From contig JAFGDI010000341.1 of assembly GCA_016932145.1 (NCBI GenBank), forward strand, positions 1 through 9,887: DNA of 9,887 bases. The letters run 5' to 3'. Source of the stretch: Sedimentisphaerales bacterium (lineage in GTDB: Bacteria; Planctomycetota; Phycisphaerae; Sedimentisphaerales; SM23-30). The number at the start of each line of letters is the position of its first letter. Within the stretch, counting starts at the first letter, position 1. The notes below the pieces were generated by a model. It saw only the letters and a program-made list of their open reading frames with translations. It searched no databases and was not told the DNA's origin. Of the stretch, positions 1 to 5,526 are shown in pieces. The position numbers were made by a program, and so were the translations under genes.

Positions 1-202
1 GAGTAAACGGTTACGATAGTTCATCTTTTTACAAAACTGTTATTATTTCTTATTTTGGACATATTTACAAGCACGAAGATAAATAATCGAGTGGAAAAAT
101 AAACTTATTTATGCTAAGCATTACTGCGTGTCTTGTATCTTACTACTTTTGGCTGCGTCCTGGCTGTCCTGAGGCTATTTGTGCGAGTTATTATTATTTT
201 CA
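1..202. other. AT-rich non-coding region upstream of the S1 promoter
   Basis: I see no gene here: all frames are broken by stops and no tail of an upstream protein is recognisable. Two small adjacent palindromes are present: AAATAA-AC-TTATTT at 97-110 and ATGCT-A-AGCAT at 111-121. A short imperfect tandem repeat (GGCTGCGTCCT, then GGCTGTCCTG) lies at 151-171. None has a T-tract or other feature that would make it a terminator. They could be protein-binding sites, but nothing identifies a regulator. Confidence 0.5.
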
Positions 203-231
203 TAGACACAGGCATTGCGGAACTATATAAT
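203..231 (+). promoter_or_regulatory. Sigma70-type promoter of the S1 gene
   Basis: A -35 element TAGACA (203-208, five of six consensus bases) and a perfect -10 TATAAT (226-231) are separated by 17 bases. This predicts transcription starting near 237-239 and a 5' leader of about 150 nucleotides before the ATG at 387. The spacing and match are good enough to call a promoter from sequence alone, assuming a sigma70-like housekeeping factor. Confidence 0.65.
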
Positions 232-235
232 TTAT

Positions 236-329
236 AGCTCTTTGTGATTGTCGTTAATCTGGCGATACAAAAGAGCTGGTTTCCTGTTGGGTGTTTTGGC
301 TCTACTGTTATGAACTGAGCCCCGACAGG
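236..329 (+). promoter_or_regulatory. Structured 5' leader of S1 mRNA (two hairpins)
   Basis: Two stem-loops follow the predicted transcription start. Hairpin 1 (236-277) pairs AGCTCTTTG with CAAAAGAGCT (one bulged A), with an inner TGTCG/CGATA stem containing one G-U pair. Hairpin 2 (283-329) pairs CCTGTTGG with CCGACAGG (one G-U), topped by GGCTC (298-302) with GAGCC (317-321). No U-tract follows, so these are not terminators. An A/U-rich single-stranded stretch (about 331-370) then leads to a weak Shine-Dalgarno region (AAGGGTAGG, 371-379). In gammaproteobacteria S1 represses its own translation through a leader with hairpins and A/U-rich linkers. A similar role here is an inference from architecture, not from sequence identity. 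Confidence 0.45.
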
Positions 330-386
330 ATGTGATGATTTATAACTATATGTATTTTAATAATTTAAGCAAGGGTAGGCATAACC

Positions 387-2090
387 ATGAGCCAGACTCC
401 GGAAAACAACCAAAACAGCATAGATAACACTTCTGATGCTAGCGTTAATCCTGTTACTCCCGTTACTCCCGATCATGTTAAAGTAATCGCCAGTAATGAG
501 CACCCGGCATTTAATACTGCCAGTAAGAAAACCGAGTTTGGTAAGCCCATTGCCCCGGAAGATATAGACTCTGCCTCAGTGGAAAGAGAGATCGCTGATG
601 CTCTGGGTGATATGTCCTTATTAGATATGGATAGTATTCTGGCTGCTCCGGCCAAAGCCAGGGCTTCGGCTCCGGTAAGTGCTGATGATAAGCCTATCCC
701 CGGCATATTACGCGGTCAGGTATTCAGAATTGCCAAAGACGGTCTGTTTATTACCGGGCTGGGTGGTAAAAGTGAGGGTTTCCTGCCGATGGCCGAGGTT
801 GGTGACTGCCCTGATATAAAAGAGGGTGATGCCATTGATGTTTGTATCGTGGGTCGTGATCCTAAAGATGGTATGATCATGCTTTCTCGTAATGCCGCAG
901 CACAGCAGATAATGCTCAAGAACCTGAAATCCGGCGATCATGTCGAAGTTACCGTTACTGGCAGCAATAAAGGCGGTTTGGAAGTTAAGATCAAAGGCGG
1001 CGTTAAGGCCTTTATGCCTATTTCCCAGATCGATCTGCATCGGGTTGAAGATGAGGATAAGGATAAATATGTTAACCGTAAGTTTATTTGCGAGGTAACT
1101 CAGGCCGGGCATGGTGATAAGAACATTGTTGTCAGTCGTCGCCGTATATTGCAGGCTGAGCAGGAGGCTAATGCCGGGCAGCTTTGGACCGAGCTGGAAG
1201 TCGGCCAGATCCGCCGGGGCGTGGTACGCAGCGTTATGGATTACGGTGCCTTTGTTGACTTAGGCGGTGTAGAAGGACTGGTACATGTCAGCGAGCTGAG
1301 CTGGGCTCATATTGATAAGCCTTCAGAAATGGTGGTTGCCGGTCAGGAAGTAGAAGTATTTGTTAAAGAAGTAAATCAGGAGAAGAAACGCCTTTCCCTC
1401 AGTCTTAAACTGGTTAATGGCAATCCCTGGGCTACGGTTGAAGAAAAATATCCCGTTGGTTCCAGAGTTCAGGCCAAAGTTGTTCGTCTGATGAATTTTG
1501 GTGCTTTTGCCGAGTTGGAACCTGGTATTGATGGTCTTATACCGGTTAGTGAAATGAGCTGGCTGGGCAGGGTGCATCATCCGCAGGATGTACTCAAGAT
1601 TGGTGATCTGGTTGAGACTGAAATCCTGAAATGTTCAAAGGATAGCAAGCAGATATCTATGAGTATTAAGGCTCTGCAGGGTAATCCGTGGAATAATATT
1701 GAGCAGAAGTATGTGGTAGGTCAGGATTATGAAGGTCAGGTTGTTCGTTTGAGCGATTTCGGTGCTTTTGTGCAACTGGAGCCCGGCGTTGATGGCCTGA
1801 TCCATGTTTCTGAACTGTCAGATAAACATGTTAAAAGACCGGCTGATGCTGTTAAGGAAGGCGAAACGGTAAAGGCCAGAGTTCTGGAAGTTGATCAGAA
1901 TCGCAAGCGTATAGCTCTTAGTCTTAAGGCTCTTATCGTTCCGGAAATCAGCCAGGAAGAGATAAATCTGGTTAATGCCCCGGAACAGCCTGCTCCGGCA
2001 AGTGAAACTGCTAAGCCAAAACGCAAAAAGGACCTCAAAGGCGGTTTGTCTTGCATGGGTAATGATAATCCTTTTGGCCTGAAGCTCTGA
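387..2090 (+). CDS. rpsA: 30S ribosomal protein S1 homologue (five S1 domains)
   Basis: S1 helps the 30S subunit bind and unfold mRNA. The 567-residue protein has an acidic, low-complexity N-terminus of about 105 residues, then five S1 (OB-fold) repeats at about 106-168, 182-252, 271-341, 356-429 and 443-515. The repeats align in order with E. coli domains 1 to 5: KSEGFLP in domain 1, IVVSRR ending domain 2, and DYGAFVDLGGVEGLVHVSEL or close variants in domains 3-5. A GNPW..(V/I)E.KY.VG linker recurs between domains 3/4 and 4/5. The E. coli-type sixth domain is absent. The C-terminus is a short tail with a KPKRKK basic patch. The ATG at 387 has a weak purine-rich site at 371-379. A promoter and folded leader lie upstream, and phosphofructokinase follows 91 bases downstream. 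The identity is firm; whether it is stably ribosome-bound cannot be told from sequence. Confidence 0.94.
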   Translation: MSQTPENNQNSIDNTSDASVNPVTPVTPDHVKVIASNEHPAFNTASKKTEFGKPIAPEDIDSASVEREIADALGDMSLLDMDSILAAPAKARASAPVSADDKPIPGILRGQVFRIAKDGLFITGLGGKSEGFLPMAEVGDCPDIKEGDAIDVCIVGRDPKDGMIMLSRNAAAQQIMLKNLKSGDHVEVTVTGSNKGGLEVKIKGGVKAFMPISQIDLHRVEDEDKDKYVNRKFICEVTQAGHGDKNIVVSRRRILQAEQEANAGQLWTELEVGQIRRGVVRSVMDYGAFVDLGGVEGLVHVSELSWAHIDKPSEMVVAGQEVEVFVKEVNQEKKRLSLSLKLVNGNPWATVEEKYPVGSRVQAKVVRLMNFGAFAELEPGIDGLIPVSEMSWLGRVHHPQDVLKIGDLVETEILKCSKDSKQISMSIKALQGNPWNNIEQKYVVGQDYEGQVVRLSDFGAFVQLEPGVDGLIHVSELSDKHVKRPADAVKEGETVKARVLEVDQNRKRIALSLKALIVPEISQEEINLVNAPEQPAPASETAKPKRKKDLKGGLSCMGNDNPFGLKL

Positions 2091-2169
2091 ATGGCGAAAT
2101 AGTCTGGTAATAACATGCTCTTGCTGGCAGCCGCATAATCGGTTTGAAGCAGGGTCTGTTTGGTAACAT

Positions 2170-2174
2170 GGAGG
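2170..2174 (+). promoter_or_regulatory. Strong Shine-Dalgarno site of the phosphofructokinase gene
   Basis: GGAGG lies seven bases before the ATG at 2182. It is the best ribosome-binding site in the window and fixes the start, which also places the conserved GGDCPGLN loop at the expected distance from the N-terminus. Confidence 0.8.
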
Positions 2175-2181
2175 TTCGCTC

Positions 2182-3387
2182 ATGACTGTGCGATCAGGAT
2201 GTATAGGCATATTGACAGCCGGGGGCGATTGTCCCGGGCTTAATGCTGCGATACGCGCTGTGACTCTCGCTGCTAACAGGCGGGGCATGGATGTGATCGG
2301 TTTTTATGATGGTTTCAGCGGCCTGATCAACAATCAGACAGTAGAGCTTTGCGACGATAATGTCGGCGAGATACTCAGCGTTGGCGGTACTATGCTCGGT
2401 ACCAGCCGGCTTAAACTTAGAAAAGTCCGCATTGGCAGCGAGAAAGTCAATCTGGAAGACATTGCCCTGCAAAATATTATGGCAAACCGGATTGATACTC
2501 TGGTGTGCCTGGGGGGCGGTGGAACTCAGAAAAATGCCTGTAAATTAATGAAACGAGGATTAAATGTGGTTACTTTACCCAAGACCATCGATAATGATGT
2601 CTGGGGTACAGAGCTTTGTTTTGGTTATGATTCTGCCGTTCAGATAGCAACTAATGCTCTTGAACAGCTTGGCTCTACTGCCAGGAGCCATCATCGGATA
2701 ATGGTATGTGAGCTTATGGGTCATAAGGCCGGCTGGCTGGCACTTTCTGCCGGTGTTGCTGCCGGTGCTGATGTTATACTTATTCCTGAAATACCCTTCG
2801 AGCTGGAAAAAATTGCCCGGCATATTGCCGCCAGAAAAAAAGCTGGCTTTAATCATTCGATCATTGCCGTGGCTGAAGGTGCTGTGAGTAGAGAAATTGC
2901 TCTTGAAAAAGCGAGTAAGGAAAAAGCTGATAAAAGTGATTCTGATGCTGATAAAAAGGGCAAGGCAGAAGATGTTTACGATTCACTGCTACAGGCTACC
3001 AGAGTATCTGACTTGCGTGATGATCCGGTAAAAGAAAAACAACTCGATAATCCTCCGATAGTCTATCATATGGTCCAAGAGCCGCTGGCTTGTCAGATAG
3101 CACGCAAATTGCAGGAAATGACAGGTTCTGAGGCTCGGGCTACCGTATTAGGTCATGTTCAGCGGGGGGGCTGTCCATCCGCTGCCGACAGACAGTTGGC
3201 TACTATGCTGGGTGTATTTGCTGCTGATTCTATTGAACAGGGTAATGTAAATATAATGGCAGCCTGGATAAATAATTCTCCCTCTGCCGTTGCTCTGGAT
3301 CAGGTTGCCGGTAAGCGTAAAGTTGTTCCGCCTGAAAGTGCTTTGCTTCAGGCTGCCAGAATGACCGGCTGTTGTCTGGGTGATTAA
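2182..3387 (+). CDS. pfkA: 6-phosphofructokinase, PfkA family
   Basis: This enzyme phosphorylates fructose 6-phosphate to fructose 1,6-bisphosphate in the cytoplasm. Family landmarks in the 401-residue protein are GGDCPGLN (14-21), PKTIDND (133-139, catalytic Asp137), SHHRI (169-173, Arg172 for substrate phosphate), MGHKAGWLAL (179-188), AEG (231-233) and GHVQRGG (324-330). Two positions are mixed. The loop usually GGDG(S/T) reads GGGGT (111-115), so the Mg-nucleotide Asp (E. coli Asp103) is Gly. The next Gly (E. coli position 104) is the ATP type, while Lys134 (E. coli position 124) is the usual PPi-type residue. The phosphate donor is therefore uncertain, with ATP somewhat favoured. A Lys/Asp-rich insert lies at about 241-265. 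The ATG at 2182 has a strong GGAGG at 2170-2174, seven bases upstream. The gene may be co-transcribed with the upstream S1 gene. Confidence 0.92.
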   Translation: MTVRSGCIGILTAGGDCPGLNAAIRAVTLAANRRGMDVIGFYDGFSGLINNQTVELCDDNVGEILSVGGTMLGTSRLKLRKVRIGSEKVNLEDIALQNIMANRIDTLVCLGGGGTQKNACKLMKRGLNVVTLPKTIDNDVWGTELCFGYDSAVQIATNALEQLGSTARSHHRIMVCELMGHKAGWLALSAGVAAGADVILIPEIPFELEKIARHIAARKKAGFNHSIIAVAEGAVSREIALEKASKEKADKSDSDADKKGKAEDVYDSLLQATRVSDLRDDPVKEKQLDNPPIVYHMVQEPLACQIARKLQEMTGSEARATVLGHVQRGGCPSAADRQLATMLGVFAADSIEQGNVNIMAAWINNSPSAVALDQVAGKRKVVPPESALLQAARMTGCCLGD

Positions 3388-3502
3388 ATTGCAGTGCTGC
3401 ACTGAAATAGTACGGATCTGGCAATAGGGCAATTTCTGAAATACTGGTTTTAGCAGGACAATTTCAACTCAAATTAACATTTATAAAAAATACGAAGATT
3501 AA

Positions 3503-4648
3503 ATGATATACTTAATTCTGGAACATTATCTCAAAGATTTTATGTTTAACACCCTGGGCTTTTATTCCTGGGAAGAAGTGCTATTACGGTCGCTTTTGTC
3601 TATGCTTACCAGTTTGCTGCTTTGCTTGTGGCTGGGCCCCAAAGTTATTCGCTGGCTCAAGAAAAAGAAGATCGGCGATATTCCGAACTTTGACCATGAA
3701 ATATTAAATCAGAAAAACAGTCATAAAGACAGCACCCCTACAATGGGCGGCATTCTTATACTTATCAGTATTATCGTCAGTACTCTGCTCTGGGCAGACC
3801 TTACTAATCAGTTCGTTATTAAAGGACTCTTTGTTATGGTCTGGCTGGGCCTGCTGGGTGGCGTCGATGACTGGCTGAAGCTGACCAAGTCGTCTCAGGT
3901 TCGTAATCGCCATGGTCTGTTGAGCTGGGAAAAAATGATGTATCAGATAGGGCTGGGGGCTCTGGTCGGTGCTTTTCTCTATCTGGTAGATTTTAAGAAT
4001 ATAGAAGATGGTCAGAAACTCTGGCTGCCCTTTTGTAAGGCAGGCTTTGATATTAAGTTCATTGGCTTCCTTATTATGTCGATTTTGGTAATTACAGCCA
4101 CCAGTAATGCGGTTAATCTTACCGATGGCATGGACGGCCTGGCCTCCGGTTGTATTGGTATTGTCGCTTTGGTGCTGGCGGTTTTGTGTTATCTTGCCAG
4201 TGAGCCTTTGAGCCTGACGACCAATCAGACCTGGGCCAGTTATCTGCGATTACCGCAGATACCGGGAGCTGGTGAGTTATCTATTGTCTGTATGGCAATG
4301 CTGGGGGCCTGTCTGGGCTTTCTCTGGTTCAATTGTTATCCGGCAGAGGTGTTTATGGGCGATACAGGCAGTTTGCCCTTAGGCGGACTTATCGGCTATG
4401 CTGCTATTGTTACCCGTCACGAGCTTTTACTGGTTATTCTCGGTGGTGTGTTTGTTATAGAGGTGCTCAGTGTTATGATACAGGTGTCATACTTTAAACG
4501 CACAGGCGGTAAAAGAATATTCAAATGCACACCCATTCATCATCACTTCCACTTAAGCGGCTGGAATGAGCCTAAAGTGGTTGTCCGCTTCTGGTTGTTG
4601 GGTATTGCCTTTGCTGCTTTGGCTCTGGCTACTCTGAAATTAAGGTAA
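3503..4648 (+). CDS. mraY: Phospho-N-acetylmuramoyl-pentapeptide-transferase MraY
   Basis: MraY transfers phospho-MurNAc-pentapeptide from UDP to undecaprenyl phosphate in the inner membrane, making lipid I for peptidoglycan. The 381-residue protein is a polytopic membrane protein. It shows the TPTMGG signature (78-83), the paired aspartates of DDW (Asp122, Asp123), NLTDGMDG (205-212, with Asp208), FMGDTGSLPLGG (284-295, Asp287) and the PIHHHFH histidine motif (344-350). The N-terminus (MIYLILEHYLKDF) matches the family start, so the ATG at 3503 is well supported despite a weak GAAG Shine-Dalgarno. It is slightly longer than the E. coli protein (360). The 115-base gap upstream holds a small hairpin (CAGTG-CTG-CACTG, 3392-3404) and a near-identical pair, GGGCAATTTC (3427-3436) and GGACAATTTC (3456-3465), but no convincing promoter. 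The gene sits away from murD, murF or ftsW, unlike the usual cell-wall cluster. The lipoylation gene converges on it 23 bases downstream. Confidence 0.97.
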   Translation: MIYLILEHYLKDFMFNTLGFYSWEEVLLRSLLSMLTSLLLCLWLGPKVIRWLKKKKIGDIPNFDHEILNQKNSHKDSTPTMGGILILISIIVSTLLWADLTNQFVIKGLFVMVWLGLLGGVDDWLKLTKSSQVRNRHGLLSWEKMMYQIGLGALVGAFLYLVDFKNIEDGQKLWLPFCKAGFDIKFIGFLIMSILVITATSNAVNLTDGMDGLASGCIGIVALVLAVLCYLASEPLSLTTNQTWASYLRLPQIPGAGELSIVCMAMLGACLGFLWFNCYPAEVFMGDTGSLPLGGLIGYAAIVTRHELLLVILGGVFVIEVLSVMIQVSYFKRTGGKRIFKCTPIHHHFHLSGWNEPKVVVRFWLLGIAFAALALATLKLR

Positions 4649-4671
4649 GCAATTGAGCTGATATCCGGTAT

Positions 4672-5313
4672 TCAAGTATAGCCCAGAGCTGCTTCGATTT
4701 TTTCTCCGGCTTTTTGCATGAACCAGTTAATGTCAAAATCTGCTCCTGTAGCGGTTCCTGGCTGTTGGGGCCAGGTCTTTTCCAGGATCAGTGAGCCATG
4801 CTGTAAAGCGGCATTTTTGCTGCGTCTTTGAGCTGAGCCCAGCAGTTTACCCTCAGGTGTGACTATATCAAGCTCGTGATGGCGGGCAAAACAGAAGAAA
4901 GGGCCCCGTTGGCTGTTACCTTTGTCGCTGAACCCTCGATATTGGGCCTCTATACCTTTTTCTCGCAGTAGTTGAATGAAGATATCATGTACCAGACGGT
5001 AAAGATCGTTTACTGGCTGGTTTGAGTGGAGCGGAACAGTAAGTGAGTAAGTCAGTTCTCGGTCGTGTAAAATAGCTCCACCACCAGTCATTCTTTTAAC
5101 CCAGGGAAGCTCTTGCAGAAGGGCAGGAAGTTGGGCAATATCACTTTCTTTCTGGAAGTATCCCAGAGAAATAGTCGGTTCTGACCATTGATAAAATCTC
5201 AGTATGGGGCCGGAAGTGCCGGTTTCAACCATATCGAGTATCTGGCGGTCAACTGCCATATTGATCTTTCCCGTTTGCGGACGGTCCGTTTGAATTGTTA
5301 GTTTGGTTTTCAT
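4672..5313 (-). CDS. Lipoate/octanoate protein transferase (LplA/LipM family)
   Basis: Members of this biotin/lipoate ligase fold attach lipoate, or its precursor octanoate, to lipoyl domains of 2-oxoacid dehydrogenases or glycine cleavage H protein. From the ATG at 5313 the protein is 213 residues. It shows RMTGGGAILHD (74-84), the substrate-pocket loop; the active-site lysine Lys156 in GKLLGSAQRR (155-164); and LQHGSLIL (170-177). Cys141 in FFCFA, just before the GKLLGSAQ block, sits where LipM-type octanoyltransferases carry their nucleophilic cysteine, so LipM is possible as well as LplA. The protein lacks the C-terminal accessory domain of E. coli LplA. An in-frame TTG at 5355 would add 14 residues, but it coincides with a possible -35 element and has no ribosome-binding site. 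Neither start has a good Shine-Dalgarno. The gene stands alone, divergent from valS. Confidence 0.87.
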   Translation of the reverse strand: MKTKLTIQTDRPQTGKINMAVDRQILDMVETGTSGPILRFYQWSEPTISLGYFQKESDIAQLPALLQELPWVKRMTGGGAILHDRELTYSLTVPLHSNQPVNDLYRLVHDIFIQLLREKGIEAQYRGFSDKGNSQRGPFFCFARHHELDIVTPEGKLLGSAQRRSKNAALQHGSLILEKTWPQQPGTATGADFDINWFMQKAGEKIEAALGYT

Positions 5314-5326
5314 CTTGATACAGGGA

Positions 5327-5355
5327 ATTTGACAGTAAAAAAAAGAATATGTCAA
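5327..5355 (-). promoter_or_regulatory. Possible promoter of the lipoyl transferase gene
   Basis: On the minus strand a perfect -35 TTGACA (5355-5350) is followed after 17 bases by a poor -10 TCAAAT (5332-5327, four of six). Transcription would begin only about seven bases before the ATG at 5313, giving an almost leaderless mRNA. That agrees with the missing Shine-Dalgarno, but the weak -10 keeps confidence low. Confidence 0.3.
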
Positions 5356-5386
5356 GCAGGAAAAACAAATATCAGAACAATACCCT

Positions 5387-5514
5387 TTAACTGTATATTT
5401 GGCAGTTTGTTATATAGTGTTAATAACTTATTTGCTCAGCTTCTTGACGGAGCCGGTTTGTGAGGTTATAATAAACAGCCTTTATAAGAACTATATTAAC
5501 TGTTTATTTTTCAG
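5387..5514. repeat. Short direct and inverted repeats in the divergent intergenic region
   Basis: TTAACTGTATATTTGGCAG (5387-5405) recurs as TTAACTGTTTATTTTTCAG (5496-5514), with 16 of 19 bases identical and 109 bases apart. The second copy includes CTGTTTATT (5500-5508), which is the exact reverse complement of AATAAACAG (5470-5478) overlapping the valS -10 element and start site. The first copy also forms AACTG-N9-CAGTT (5389-5407). The set flanks the valS promoter and could be binding sites of a regulator. In such AT-rich DNA, chance similarity is also possible. Confidence 0.4.
5444..5472 (+). promoter_or_regulatory. Sigma70-type promoter of valS
   Basis: The -35 element TTGACG (5444-5449, five of six) and the perfect -10 TATAAT (5467-5472) are separated by exactly 17 bases. 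Transcription would start near 5479, about 48 bases before the ATG. The leader is too short for a T-box or other tRNA-sensing element. An inverted repeat (AATAAACAG at 5470-5478, CTGTTTATT at 5500-5508) straddles the predicted start site. Confidence 0.75.
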
Positions 5515-5526
5515 GATATTACGATA

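Noticed and set aside
310..318. A minimal ATG-AAC-TGA upstream frame in the loop of S1 leader hairpin 2
   Set aside because: Three codons with no ribosome-binding site; expected by chance in a leader of this length.
708..1112. A 134-codon minus-strand frame inside the S1 gene
   Set aside because: It lies wholly antisense to a clear S1 domain coding region and shows no motif or ribosome-binding site.
3392..3404. Hairpin after the phosphofructokinase gene as a terminator
   Set aside because: The stem is only five base pairs with a three-base loop and no following T-tract.
5314..5355. An extended TTG start for the lipoyl transferase
   Set aside because: The added 14 residues have no family counterpart, and the TTG is the first half of a TTGACA-like -35 element.
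5473..5526. T-box or amino-acid-sensing leader before valS
   Set aside because: The predicted leader is only about 48 bases and has no specifier loop, T-box sequence or terminator.
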